DNA from: CAZMVY01 sp964617875
Lineage (GTDB): Bacteria > Planctomycetota > Phycisphaerae > UBA1845 > PWPN01
Direction: 5' to 3'
Assembly: GCA_964617875.1 (NCBI GenBank)
Contig: CAZUAI010000052.1
Coordinates: 1 to 37,564, forward strand
DNA: 37,564 bases
Shown here: in pieces, positions 7,302 to 15,334 of the stretch
How positions within the stretch are numbered: position 1 is the stretch's first letter
Layout of the letters: every line of letters starts with the position of its first letter
Notes under the pieces: model-generated
Databases searched by the model: none
What the model was told of the DNA's origin: nothing
What the model saw: only the letters and a program-made list of their open reading frames with translations
Made by a program: the position numbers and the translations under genes

Positions 7302-8681
7302 TCATGCGTACGCACCCTTGATGCGCCCGCCTTCGTCGCCGAGGAAGCCCTTGTAGTTCCGCTTGACCAACTCGGCTTCGATCCGTTGTACGAGGTCCAG
7401 GGCCACGCTGACCACAATCAGCAAGCCCGTCCCCCCCAGGAAGGCCGACACCCGGTAGGGGATGCCGAGCCAGATCGCCACGACCGACGGAATCACCGCA
7501 ATGATCGAGAGGAAGCCGGCGCCGACGTAGGTAATGCGGTTCATCACGGTGTCGAGGTAGTCGGCGGTGCGCTTGCCCGGCCGTCGGCCGGGGATGAAGC
7601 TGCCGTAATCCCGCAGGTTGTTCGCCATCTCTTTGGGTTGGAACTGGACCGTCGTCCAGAAGTACGCGAAGAAGAAGATCATGCCGATGTAGGCCAGTTC
7701 GTAGAGGTAGCGACCGGGCCCGAAACTGCTCGCCAGAAAGCTCCAGAAGCCGGCGGTCACGCCGCCGTGGAACACGTTGCGCAGCCAGTCGAAGATGATG
7801 CTCGGGAAGAGCAGAAGCGAGCTGGCGAAGATGATCGGCATGACGCCGCCGTGGTTCACGCGAAGCGGCAGGTATTGGCGCTGCCCGCCGTAGACCCGGC
7901 GGCCGCGCGTGTGCTTGGCCTGCTGGATCGGGATGCGTCGCTGCGCCTGTGTGATCAGGATCGCGCCCGCCACGACGCCGACGAAGGCGACGACGAGGAA
8001 GAGGATCTTGGGGGGGTCCATCTCGGCGCCGGTGGAGGTGCCGCCCATCTGGATGCGGGCGAGTCGCGCCACGTCGATGACGGCGTTCGGCATGCGTGCC
8101 ACGATACCGGACATGATGATGAGGCTGATGCCGTTTCCGATGCCGTACTCGTCGATCTGCTCACCGAGCCACATGAGAATCAGGGTTCCGGTGGTGAGCC
8201 CGAAGAGCGTCATGAGGATAAACCAGGTGCTGTCATTGTAGTCCTGGAGGACGTAGCGGCTCGACCGCATGTAGTTGACCCAGAAGACGGACTGGATGAG
8301 GCAGAGGAGGACGGTCGCGTAGCGGGTGTACTCGTTGATCTTCTTGCGGCCGGTGTCGCCCTCCTTCTGGAGCTTTTCGAGAGCGGGCACGACGGTGGCG
8401 AGCAACTGGAAGATGATGCTCGCGGAGATGTAGGGCATGATGCCGAGGCCGAAAATCGTGCTTTGCTGGAGGTCGCCGCCGGTAAAGAGAGCGAAGTACT
8501 CGGCGAGCTGGCCGAGCCCGGAGCCGCTGGCACTCTTGGCCGCGCGCGACATGGACTCCTGATCGATGCCCGGCAGCGGCACATGGAAGCCGATCCGGTA
8601 CAGGGCGAGCAGGAGGAGCGTGAAGAGGACCTTGTTTCGCAGGTCCGGGATCTTGAAGACGTTACGCAGCGTTCGAAACAT
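7302..8681 (-). CDS. secY: Protein translocase channel SecY
   Basis: SecY is the channel of the Sec translocon in the inner membrane. The 459-residue product begins MFRTLRNVFKIPDLRNKV, has ten hydrophobic segments, and contains 'GGQRQYLPLRVNHGGVMPII', part of the conserved central region. The ATG at 8681 is preferred over a GTG three codons upstream because it matches the family N terminus. It follows rplO by 23 nt. Confidence 0.96.
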   Translation of the reverse strand: MFRTLRNVFKIPDLRNKVLFTLLLLALYRIGFHVPLPGIDQESMSRAAKSASGSGLGQLAEYFALFTGGDLQQSTIFGLGIMPYISASIIFQLLATVVPALEKLQKEGDTGRKKINEYTRYATVLLCLIQSVFWVNYMRSSRYVLQDYNDSTWFILMTLFGLTTGTLILMWLGEQIDEYGIGNGISLIIMSGIVARMPNAVIDVARLARIQMGGTSTGAEMDPPKILFLVVAFVGVVAGAILITQAQRRIPIQQAKHTRGRRVYGGQRQYLPLRVNHGGVMPIIFASSLLLFPSIIFDWLRNVFHGGVTAGFWSFLASSFGPGRYLYELAYIGMIFFFAYFWTTVQFQPKEMANNLRDYGSFIPGRRPGKRTADYLDTVMNRITYVGAGFLSIIAVIPSVVAIWLGIPYRVSAFLGGTGLLIVVSVALDLVQRIEAELVKRNYKGFLGDEGGRIKGAYA

Positions 8682-8704
8682 TGGCACCACCGCCCGGCGA
8701 AAGC

Positions 8705-9154
8705 CTACTTGCCGATCACCGTGGCCGCTCCGCCGGCGGCCGTGATCTTCTCCCGGGCCGACGCACTGAACCGGTCGGCCTCTACAGTCAGCTTCTTGCC
8801 CAGGGTGCCGTCACCGAGGATCTTGACCACGACGTCGTTGCGATCGATCAGGCCGGCGGCCACAAGCACATCCTTGGTCACGTGCGCGCCGTTGTCGAAG
8901 TTCTTGTCGAGCTGGCCGACATTGACGATGGCCACCTCGGTGCGGAACTCGTTATTGAAGCCGCGTTTCGGCAAGCGCCGGAAGAGCGGCATCTGGCCGC
9001 CCTCGAAGAGCCGCCGGATGCTCGGACTTTTCCTCGCCTGTGCCCCCTTGGTCCCGCGGCAGCAGGTCTTGCCGTGGCCGCTGCCGATCCCGCGTCCCAC
9101 GCGTTTGCGGCGTTTGTTGGGCCCTGCCAGCTTGGTGACCGTTGCGATATCCAT
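8705..9154 (-). CDS. rplO: 50S ribosomal protein L15
   Basis: L15 is a late assembly protein of the large subunit. The 149-residue product has the Gly-rich N terminus 'RVGRGIGSGHGKTCCRGTKG' and the 'GGQMPLFRRLPKRGF' segment. The ATG at 9154 has GGAGG 6 nt upstream, which decides against longer frames running into rpsE. It starts 13 nt after rpsE; rpmD (L30), normally between the two, is absent. Confidence 0.96.
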   Translation of the reverse strand: MDIATVTKLAGPNKRRKRVGRGIGSGHGKTCCRGTKGAQARKSPSIRRLFEGGQMPLFRRLPKRGFNNEFRTEVAIVNVGQLDKNFDNGAHVTKDVLVAAGLIDRNDVVVKILGDGTLGKKLTVEADRFSASAREKITAAGGAATVIGK

Positions 9155-9167
9155 TGTTGCCTCCGAT

Positions 9168-9683
9168 TCAGCTCGCACTCGCGGTGCCCACGGGCACTCC
9201 GCGGAGTTTCTGGACCATTTCGGCGTCGCGGAGGGACAGGAGCCCATTCAGCGTCGCCTTCACCAGGTTCTTGGGCGAGTTTGACCCCATGCTCTTGGTG
9301 AGCACGTCCTTGACGCCGGCCAGTTCCAGGACGGGGCGGACGCTCGCGCTCGCGATGACGCCCGTGCCTTCGCCGGCGGGCACCATGATGACCTTGCTCG
9401 CGCCGAACCGTCCGACGACCCGGTGGGGGATGGTCGTTCCGCGCAGGCGTACGGTCTTGAGGTTCTTCTTGGCCGCCTTGATGCCCTTGTCCACCGCCTG
9501 GGGCACCTCGTTGGCCTTGCCGTAGCCCACGCCGACCTGACCCTTGCGGTCGCCGACGACCACCATGGCCCCGAAGCTGAAACGCCGCCCGCCGCGGACC
9601 ACAGTCGCGCAACGGTAGACCTTCACCACCTGATCCTCGTAGGGGCTCTGTTCCTCAAACCGCTCGTGTCGCTGATTCGCCAT
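9168..9683 (-). CDS. rpsE: 30S ribosomal protein S5
   Basis: S5 contributes to decoding accuracy and the mRNA entry helicase. The 171-residue product has the double-stranded RNA-binding fold ('VVKVYRCATVVRGGRRFSF') and the C-terminal domain ('GEGTGVIASASVRPVLELAG'). The ATG at 9683 has GAGG upstream; a longer frame upstream has no S5 similarity. It is 44 nt after rplR. Confidence 0.96.
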   Translation of the reverse strand: MANQRHERFEEQSPYEDQVVKVYRCATVVRGGRRFSFGAMVVVGDRKGQVGVGYGKANEVPQAVDKGIKAAKKNLKTVRLRGTTIPHRVVGRFGASKVIMVPAGEGTGVIASASVRPVLELAGVKDVLTKSMGSNSPKNLVKATLNGLLSLRDAEMVQKLRGVPVGTASAS

Positions 9684-9727
9684 GCGTGCCTCACATCCGC
9701 CGTCGTCTGTCCTCGGTCCGGCCGTGC

Positions 9728-10096
9728 CTACAGCGACAGCCCGGCCTTTCTTGCCGCGTCCGCCAGTGCCTTGACCCGACCGTGATACCTGCACCCGTTC
9801 CGGTCGAACGCGGCCGCCGTAATGCCCCGGCCCTTCGCAGCGGCGGCCAGCGCCGCGCCGACCTTTTCGGCCGCCGCCTTGTTGCCGCCGTACTTCTGTT
9901 CGTCGCGCACGCCCTTGGACTGCGTGCTGACGGCCACCAGCGTCCGCCCCGACACGTCGTCGATGAGCTGCGCATAGATATGCTGCAGGCTCCGGTAGAC
10001 GCTCAATCGGGGCCGCTCGGGCGTCCCGAACACGCGCTTGCGGATCCGGATCTTCCGCCGCTCGCGCCGCATTGCTTTCAATTTCAGCCGTTCCAT
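9728..10096 (-). CDS. rplR: 50S ribosomal protein L18
   Basis: L18 binds 5S rRNA in the central protuberance. The 122-residue product contains 'RPRLSVYRSLQHIYAQLIDD' and ends 'GRVKALADAARKAGLSL', both typical. GAGGAA precedes the ATG by about 7 nt. It follows rplF by 23 nt. Confidence 0.96.
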   Translation of the reverse strand: MERLKLKAMRRERRKIRIRKRVFGTPERPRLSVYRSLQHIYAQLIDDVSGRTLVAVSTQSKGVRDEQKYGGNKAAAEKVGAALAAAAKGRGITAAAFDRNGCRYHGRVKALADAARKAGLSL

Positions 10097-10119
10097 CGTC
10101 GCGTTCCTCGGCCGGTCAA

Positions 10120-10722
10120 TTAGGAGCCCGTGCCGCTGGCGTAGGCCTTGCCCTGCTTGCGTCGCACGTACTCACCTGCGTATCGAATGCCCTTGCCCTG
10201 GTAAGGCTCCGGGGGACGGATCCCGCGGACCTCGGCGGCGAACTCGCCGACCAACTGCTTGTCTGCGCCGCGGATAACGAACTTGGCGGGCTCCGTGTCG
10301 CCGCGGGCGGCCGGGACCTCGACGTCCACGGTCAGCCCGACGGGGATGTCGATCATGAACTGGGCGGCCTTGTTGAAGCCGCGGCCCATGAAGCCCACGT
10401 TCAGGTGGAGTTGCTTGCCCTGGAGCTTGCAGGAGTAGCCGGTGCCGTAGATCTCGAGCCGGCGTTCGTAGCCCTGGCTGACGCCGACGACCATGTTGTT
10501 GATCAACGCGCGGGTCAGGCCGTGCATCGCGCGTTCGCGGCTTTCGTCGCCCTTGCGATTCACGCAGATCTGGGACTTCGCGGCATCAAACTCCACCGTG
10601 ACGCCCTGCGGGAAGCTCCACGACAACTCCCCCTTGGGCCCGGAAACCTTGACCGCGTGGTCCCGCACCTCGACCTTTACGCCCTTCGGCACGGGAACCG
10701 GTTTTTTGCCTATCCGCGACAT
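10120..10722 (-). CDS. rplF: 50S ribosomal protein L6
   Basis: L6 sits near the factor-binding site of the 50S subunit. The 200-residue product starts MSRIGKKPVPVPKGV, has the two repeated L6 folds, and includes 'RPPEPYQGKGIRYAGEYVRR', the diagnostic C-terminal motif. It runs slightly longer than the usual 175-185 through a short Gly/Ser tail. It starts 12 nt after rpsH. Confidence 0.96.
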   Translation of the reverse strand: MSRIGKKPVPVPKGVKVEVRDHAVKVSGPKGELSWSFPQGVTVEFDAAKSQICVNRKGDESRERAMHGLTRALINNMVVGVSQGYERRLEIYGTGYSCKLQGKQLHLNVGFMGRGFNKAAQFMIDIPVGLTVDVEVPAARGDTEPAKFVIRGADKQLVGEFAAEVRGIRPPEPYQGKGIRYAGEYVRRKQGKAYASGTGS

Positions 10723-10734
10723 AGCTCTTTCGCC

Positions 10735-11130
10735 TTAGTAGACCTTGCACAACAGCTCGCCGCCGATCTTCTCGGCGCGGCACGCCCGGTCGCTCTTGAT
10801 TCCACGGTTCGTCGAGACGATCGCAATGCCCAGGCCGTCCAGCACGTTCGGCAGACTCTCGACGTCCGAGTAGACGCGCCCGCCCGGCTTTGACACGCGG
10901 TCGATGCCGGTGATCACCTGCTCGCCCTCCGGCCCGTACTTGAGCTGGATTCGCAGGACGCCGGACTTGCCATCATCGATGACGTCGAAGCCGTTGATGT
11001 ATCCCTCGTCCTTCAGCACGCCGGCGATGCCGAGCTTGACTTTGGACGAGGGCATCTTCACTTCCGCCGCCCGCACCCGGACCGCGTTGCGAATGCGCGT
11101 CAGCATATCGGCGATCGGATCACTCAGCAT
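10735..11130 (-). CDS. rpsH: 30S ribosomal protein S8
   Basis: S8 binds the central domain of 16S rRNA and in E. coli also represses the spc operon. The 131-residue product starts 'MLSDPIADMLTRIRNAVRV' and ends with the conserved C-terminal region containing 'IVSTNRGI' and 'GGELLCKVY'. AGAGGA lies about 9 nt before the ATG. Confidence 0.96.
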   Translation of the reverse strand: MLSDPIADMLTRIRNAVRVRAAEVKMPSSKVKLGIAGVLKDEGYINGFDVIDDGKSGVLRIQLKYGPEGEQVITGIDRVSKPGGRVYSDVESLPNVLDGLGIAIVSTNRGIKSDRACRAEKIGGELLCKVY

Positions 11131-11163
11131 AGTTCTCAGTCCTCTTGCGTCTGCCCGCCGCGA

Positions 11164-11349
11164 CTACCAACTGGACTTCCGGACGCCTGGAATCCGGCCC
11201 TCGCTCGCGAGGTTGCGGAAGCAGATCCGGCACACCCGGAACTTCCGATACACGGCGCGACTGCGGCCGCAAATCTGACACCGCCGTACGACGCGGCACT
11301 TGAACTTCGGTTTCAGATTCGCCTTGTAAACCCACGCCTTCGTTGCCAT
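11164..11349 (-). CDS. rpsZ: 30S ribosomal protein S14, type Z (zinc-binding)
   Basis: This 61-residue product is the short zinc form of S14, with C24, C27, C40 and C43 (CxxC-x12-CxxC) and the C-terminal 'ASEGRIPGVRKSSW'. It occupies the rpsN position between rplE and rpsH. No long cysteine-free paralog is present in the window. Confidence 0.96.
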   Translation of the reverse strand: MATKAWVYKANLKPKFKCRVVRRCQICGRSRAVYRKFRVCRICFRNLASEGRIPGVRKSSW

Positions 11350-11373
11350 CGTGTTGTCTCGCTAAGAGCGTCC

Positions 11374-11919
11374 TCAGTTCGTCGCCCGGAACGGCATTCC
11401 CATCAGCTGCAGGAGCCGGAGCGCCTCACGGTCGTTCCGGGCCGTCGTCACGATTGTCACGTTCATGCCCTGTTGGAACTCGACCTTGTCGGGGTCGATT
11501 TCCGGGAAAATCGTCTGTTCGGTGATCCCCATGGAGTAGTTGCCGCGGCCATCGAAACTCTGCGGATCGAGTCCGCGGAAGTCGCGGACACGGGGGATGG
11601 CCACGTTGACCAGGCGATCGAGGAACTCGTACATGCGGCGGCCGCGCAGGGTGACCTTGAGCCCGGTCTCCTGGCCCGCGCGGACCTTGAAGTTCGACAC
11701 GCTCTTGCGTGCCTTGCACACCAGGGGCTTCTGGCCCGTGATCTGGGACAGTTCCTTCGCGGCATTCTCAATCCGCTTCTTGTCCTCGGTCGCCTTGCCC
11801 ACGCCCATCGAAACAACGATCTTGTCGAGCCGGGGCAGGGACAGGAGATTGACCCGCTTCAACTCCTCGCGAAGCGCCGGGACAACGTCCGTCCGATACC
11901 GTTCCTGTAACCGTGCCAT
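11374..11919 (-). CDS. rplE: 50S ribosomal protein L5
   Basis: L5 binds 5S rRNA and contacts the P-site tRNA. The 181-residue product contains 'NLLSLPRLDKIVVSMGVG', 'TGQKPLVCKARKSVSNFKVR' and 'NYSMGITEQTIFPEIDPDKV', all hallmark segments. It follows rplX by 65 nt, and that gap holds a long bulged hairpin. Confidence 0.97.
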   Translation of the reverse strand: MARLQERYRTDVVPALREELKRVNLLSLPRLDKIVVSMGVGKATEDKKRIENAAKELSQITGQKPLVCKARKSVSNFKVRAGQETGLKVTLRGRRMYEFLDRLVNVAIPRVRDFRGLDPQSFDGRGNYSMGITEQTIFPEIDPDKVEFQQGMNVTIVTTARNDREALRLLQLMGMPFRATN

Positions 11920-11934
11920 GGTCTCGTCTTTCCG

Positions 11935-11969
11935 CCGGGCGGATCGACGGCAACCGCCGTCCCGCCCGG
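11935..11969 (-). promoter_or_regulatory. Long hairpin between rplX and rplE
   Basis: An 8-bp stem (CCGGGCGG at 11935-11942 with CCGCCCGG at 11962-11969) and a stacked 6-bp stem (GACGGC at 11946-11951 with GCCGTC at 11956-11961, loop AACC) are separated by a 3-nt one-sided bulge. All pairs are Watson-Crick. The fold ends about 15 nt upstream of the rplE ATG, where it could affect initiation. Confidence 0.5.
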
Positions 11970-11984
11970 AAAACGCTTATTCCC

Positions 11985-12338
11985 TTACGAGGACGACTGC
12001 GCCGTCACCTCGCTGAGTACCGCTCCGCTCTTTGTCAAACGGCGTTTGCGGACGATCCTGCCGTTGGCGTCCCGCTCGACCTCGAACCGCACGCGCGAGC
12101 CTTTGCCGGTCTTGGGATCCACCGGCAGCACATTGCTCATGTGCATGGGGGCTTCCTTCTGCACGCGGCCCCCCTGCGGGTTCCGCCGGCTGGGCCGGAC
12201 GTGCCGGTAGATCATGTTCACGCCTTCGACCACCACCAGGCGCTTCTCCGGGTCCACGCGAAGGACCTTGCCGCGCTCCCCCTTGTGATCGCCGGAGATC
12301 ACCATTACCTCGTCGCCGCGTCGTATATGGCTCGCCAT
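11985..12338 (-). CDS. rplX: 50S ribosomal protein L24
   Basis: L24 is an assembly initiator near the exit tunnel. The 117-residue product has the KOW motif ('RRGDEVMVISGDHKGERGKV') and 'KEAPMHMSNV'. The ATG at 12338 is preferred over a TTG two codons earlier; the ribosome binding site is weak. It follows rplN by 36 nt. Confidence 0.95.
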   Translation of the reverse strand: MASHIRRGDEVMVISGDHKGERGKVLRVDPEKRLVVVEGVNMIYRHVRPSRRNPQGGRVQKEAPMHMSNVLPVDPKTGKGSRVRFEVERDANGRIVRKRRLTKSGAVLSEVTAQSSS

Positions 12339-12374
12339 GTTCAACCGTCCGCCTGGCCGACTGCCGGCCCTTCT

Positions 12375-12779
12375 TCAAACCACCTCGTCCGCCAGCGAGA
12401 TGATCTTCATGTGCCCCCGCTCGCGAAGTTCGCGGGCGACGGCGCCGAAGATTCTCGTTCCGCGCGGCTCGTTGTTATCGTTCAGCAACACCACCGCGTT
12501 CTTGTCGAACCGCACGTAGCTCCCGTCCGGCCGCCGCGTCGGACGATGGGTGCGGACCACCACGGCCCGCACCACGCGTGCCTTGTGATTGCCGGGCTTC
12601 ATGAACTCGGTGTTCGGCAACGCCTTCTTCACGGCGCAGACCACCAGGTCTCCGACGCCGGCCGTCTTGCGCCGCGGCTTGCCGAAGCGCCCCGTACTGC
12701 CGCCCAGAACGCGGATCACCATTGCCTGCTTGGCGCCGGTGTTGTCCGCCACATCCACCACGGTGTTTAGCTGAATCAT
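12375..12779 (-). CDS. rplN: 50S ribosomal protein L14
   Basis: L14 forms an inter-subunit bridge. The 134-residue product starts 'MIQLNTVVDVADNTGAKQAM' and ends in 'KIISLADEVV'. A short insertion (about 82-88, 'HRPTRRPDG') replaces the usual tight loop, accounting for the extra residues over the common 122. It follows rpsQ by 21 nt. Confidence 0.96.
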   Translation of the reverse strand: MIQLNTVVDVADNTGAKQAMVIRVLGGSTGRFGKPRRKTAGVGDLVVCAVKKALPNTEFMKPGNHKARVVRAVVVRTHRPTRRPDGSYVRFDKNAVVLLNDNNEPRGTRIFGAVARELRERGHMKIISLADEVV

Positions 12780-12800
12780 CGCTCAAACCCGATCCATGGC

Positions 12801-13118
12801 TCACTCGCCCGCGGCCGATCGAACCACGCGGACGAGCCGCCAACATTTTGTCTTTGAGTACCGCCGGCACTCCACTACCTCGACCAGATCCCCCGGCCGA
12901 GCCTCGTTTTTCTCGTCGTGCGCACGCAGTCTGGTGCGGCTGCGAATGAGTTTGCCGTATTTCGGATGCGGTCTGGTGAACGACAGTTGGAGGGTGATCG
13001 TCTTGTCGCCCTTGTTGGACGTGACGGTCCCCGTCATCCGGCGCCGCCGGCCCCGCGTCTGCTTGTTCTGTCCGAGTGCCTGGGTCATCGTCTGTGCCTT
13101 GTCTGCCGATCCGGCCAT
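12801..13118 (-). CDS. rpsQ: 30S ribosomal protein S17
   Basis: S17 is a primary 16S rRNA binder with an OB fold. The core 'MTGTVTSNKGDKTITLQLSF' and 'PGDLVEVVECRRYSKTKCWR' identify it. The start is uncertain. The ATG at 13118 gives 105 residues but has no ribosome binding site; an in-frame ATG at 13088 has AAGG 8 nt upstream and gives 95 residues, which may be the true start. It follows rpmC by 20 nt. Confidence 0.92.
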   Translation of the reverse strand: MAGSADKAQTMTQALGQNKQTRGRRRRMTGTVTSNKGDKTITLQLSFTRPHPKYGKLIRSRTRLRAHDEKNEARPGDLVEVVECRRYSKTKCWRLVRVVRSAAGE

Positions 13119-13138
13119 CCCGGCCGACGGTCATGGTT

Positions 13139-13384
13139 TCACGCGCGCCTTCGCCCCGCGATTGCATTGAGGTGGTATTGTTTCTCCTCAATGCCCGTCT
13201 CGCCCCGCTGCCTGAGGACCGTGAAGATCCGGGCAATATCCCGCTTGGCCTTCAGGAGCTGCGCCGGGTCTTCGAGTTTCTCCGTGACCGCCTGCGACCG
13301 GAGGTCGAACAGGTGGCGACGAAGCCGGTCCAGCTCCGTGTGCAGTTCCTCGGTCTTCATCTGTCGGATCTCGCCGATCTTCAT
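13139..13384 (-). CDS. rpmC: 50S ribosomal protein L29
   Basis: L29 lies at the tunnel exit and helps dock SRP and trigger factor. The 81-residue helical product starts 'MKIGEIRQMKTEEL' and has 'EDPAQLLKAKRDIARIFTVL', the conserved second helix. The ATG at 13384 has AGAGGTGG just upstream; a GTG six codons earlier would put that site inside the gene. It follows rplP by 14 nt. Confidence 0.95.
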   Translation of the reverse strand: MKIGEIRQMKTEELHTELDRLRRHLFDLRSQAVTEKLEDPAQLLKAKRDIARIFTVLRQRGETGIEEKQYHLNAIAGRRRA

Positions 13385-13398
13385 CGTCCACCTCTCGC

Positions 13399-13818
13399 TC
13401 ACAGCTTGTGCCGGCGGCGCACCAGCCGGCAGCGGAACGGCATTTTGTGCGACACGCGGGACATGGCCCGCTTGGCCACGTCCTCTTCCACACCGGCGAT
13501 CTCAAAGAGCATGGTGCCGGGCTTGATGCATGCCACGTAGAACTCCGGCTCACCCTTGCCCTTGCCCATACGCGTTTCGAGCGGCTTGGACGAGACCGGC
13601 TTGTGCGGGAACACCCGGATGTATACACGGCCCTCGCGGTGGATAAAGTGCGTGCAAGCCACACGGCCGGCCTCAATCTGACGAGCCGTCAGCCAGCCGC
13701 CCTCCATCGCCTGGAGACCGTACTCGCCGAAGGCCACGGTATTGCCGCGCGTCGCGTTGCCGCGGAGCTTACCCCGCTGCGACTTGCGGAACTTAATGCG
13801 TTTCGGCATTAACGCCAT
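13399..13818 (-). CDS. rplP: 50S ribosomal protein L16
   Basis: L16 helps position tRNA near the peptidyl transferase centre. The 139-residue product contains 'MPKRIKFRKSQRGKLRGNAT', 'FPHKPVSSKPLETRMGKGKG' and 'AMSRVSHKMPFRCRLV'. GAGGA lies about 9 nt before the ATG at 13818; a second ATG three codons later is also possible. Confidence 0.96.
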   Translation of the reverse strand: MALMPKRIKFRKSQRGKLRGNATRGNTVAFGEYGLQAMEGGWLTARQIEAGRVACTHFIHREGRVYIRVFPHKPVSSKPLETRMGKGKGEPEFYVACIKPGTMLFEIAGVEEDVAKRAMSRVSHKMPFRCRLVRRRHKL

Positions 13819-13857
13819 GATTTACGTCCTCACTGCTTCCGCCGGCCCCACGGCCGC

Positions 13858-14550
13858 TCAACGCCGGCCCCGCCGTCGCGGCGGGCCTTCCTGCTGCTGC
13901 GGTACGATCTCGTCGCCGTACATCCCCCGGTAGATCCACACTTTCACGCCGATTGCCCCATACGAACAGCGCGCCATCGCCTGTCCGTAATCCACGTCGG
14001 CCTGGAGCGTCTGCAGCGGAATGCTGCCGACGATGAGCTTTTCCCGCCGGGCCATTTCAGAGCCGCCCAGTCGTCCACTGAGGAGCATCTTGACGCCCTT
14101 GGCGCCGGCGGCGATGGCGGCCTCGCCGCGCATCTTCATGAGGCGGCGGAAGCTGGCCCGCTTTTTGAGCTGCTCGGCGATCGCTTCGGCACACAGCTTG
14201 GCGTCGAGATCGGGCTGCTTGACCTCGACGATGTTGATGCTCACCTTGCGGTCGATGAGGTTCTCAATGTCCTCACGGAGCTTGTCGACCTCCTGTCCCT
14301 TGGGCCCGATGACCATACCGGGCCTGGCGGTGTGGAGAACGACCTTGACCTCGTTCCGCGTACGTTCGATCTCGACCTTGGAGACGGCGGCGAACGGGGG
14401 TTGCCGGTTCAGCCGGTTGTCCACGTACCGGCGGATCTTCTCGTCCTCGACGAGGAACTCGCCGAAGGCGGCTTTGGGGGCATACCAGCGGGACCTCCAG
14501 CCCTGGGTGATCCCGGTGCGAAACCCGATCGGATTACACTTCTGGCCCAC
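13858..14550 (-). CDS. rpsC: 30S ribosomal protein S3
   Basis: S3 lines the mRNA entry channel. The 230-residue product begins 'VGQKCNPIGFRTGITQGWRS', has the KH domain ('GMVIGPKGQEVDKLREDIEN') and the C-terminal domain ('YGAIGVKVWIYRG'), and ends in a short Arg-rich tail. The GTG at 14550 has GGGAG 6 nt upstream, which rules out a much longer frame read through rplV. It follows rplV by 10 nt. Confidence 0.96.
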   Translation of the reverse strand: MGQKCNPIGFRTGITQGWRSRWYAPKAAFGEFLVEDEKIRRYVDNRLNRQPPFAAVSKVEIERTRNEVKVVLHTARPGMVIGPKGQEVDKLREDIENLIDRKVSINIVEVKQPDLDAKLCAEAIAEQLKKRASFRRLMKMRGEAAIAAGAKGVKMLLSGRLGGSEMARREKLIVGSIPLQTLQADVDYGQAMARCSYGAIGVKVWIYRGMYGDEIVPQQQEGPPRRRGRR

Positions 14551-14560
14551 GACCAACTCC

Positions 14561-14917
14561 CTATTCGCGTTCCGCCACAACGACCGTAATGTGGCTCGTC
14601 CGCTTGAGAATGCTGTGCGCCCGTCCCCGGTCCTTGGGACGGAAGCGTTTGAAAAACGGCCCGTCATCGACGGAGGCCATCTTGACGTACAGGCGGCGCA
14701 CGTCAGCCTCCTTCTCGCTGGCGTTGGCCATGGCCGACCGCAGGGCCTTGTCGATGAGCCCGGCCGCCTTCTTGTCCGTGAATCGCAGGATGTCCAGCGC
14801 ATCATTCACGTGCCGATTCCGGATCAGGTCGATGACGAGTCTCGCCTTTCGGGAGCTGATCCGGGCGAAGCGGTAGGTCGCTCGCCATTCCCGCGTATCT
14901 GTCTCTGTTGCCGCCAT
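14561..14917 (-). CDS. rplV: 50S ribosomal protein L22
   Basis: L22 lines the nascent peptide tunnel. The 118-residue product contains 'ISSRKARLVIDLIRNRHVND' and 'FFKRFRPKDRGRAHSILKRT', the tunnel hairpin region. The ATG at 14917 is preferred to an adjacent GTG; AGGG lies 8 nt upstream. A 5-bp CCGGC/GCCGG hairpin (14934-14947) sits in the 58-nt gap after rpsS. Confidence 0.95.
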   Translation of the reverse strand: MAATETDTREWRATYRFARISSRKARLVIDLIRNRHVNDALDILRFTDKKAAGLIDKALRSAMANASEKEADVRRLYVKMASVDDGPFFKRFRPKDRGRAHSILKRTSHITVVVAERE

Positions 14918-14975
14918 CACTCACGCCCTGTCACCGGCCTGCGCCGGCTCAACCGGTTCCCGAACCCGCCGCCCG

Positions 14976-15260
14976 TTACGCCGGGCTGGGTGCGGCCTTC
15001 TTGACGCCGCTGTGCCCGCGGAACACCCGCGTGGGGCTGAATTCGCCCAGCTTGTGACCGACCATGTCCTCCGTCACGAAGACCTTGTGGAAGGTCTTCC
15101 CGTTATGGACCTCGAAGGTGTGGCCGATAAACTCGGGGACGATCGTACATCGCCGCGCCCACGTCCGCAGGGGCATCCGGTCGCCGGTTTCCTTGGCGCG
15201 CACGACCTTCCGAAAGAGCTTCTCGTCCACGAACGGGCCTTTTTTCAGGCTTCTCGACAT
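14976..15260 (-). CDS. rpsS: 30S ribosomal protein S19
   Basis: S19 is in the 30S head and contacts S13. The 94-residue product starts 'MSRSLKKGPFVDEKLFRKVV' and contains 'GHTFEVHNGKTFHKVFVTED'. The ATG at 15260 has AGAGGA upstream; a longer frame of 18 extra codons is not supported. Confidence 0.96.
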   Translation of the reverse strand: MSRSLKKGPFVDEKLFRKVVRAKETGDRMPLRTWARRCTIVPEFIGHTFEVHNGKTFHKVFVTEDMVGHKLGEFSPTRVFRGHSGVKKAAPSPA

Positions 15261-15294
15261 GTCGATCCTCTGTCGTACCGCTCGATCGCCGTCC

Positions 15295-15313
15295 TGCAGG
15301 CACCGCGCCTGCA
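15295..15313 (-). other. Intercistronic hairpin between rplB and rpsS
   Basis: A perfect 7-bp stem, TGCAGGC/GCCTGCA with loop ACCGC, lies in the middle of the 74-nt gap between rplB and rpsS. No T tract follows it. Confidence 0.4.
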
Positions 15314-15334
15314 CGGTTCACTCCGCCTGGTCAC

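Noticed and set aside
6930..9284. Plus-strand open frame of about 780 codons
   Set aside because: Antisense shadow of secY, rplO and part of map.
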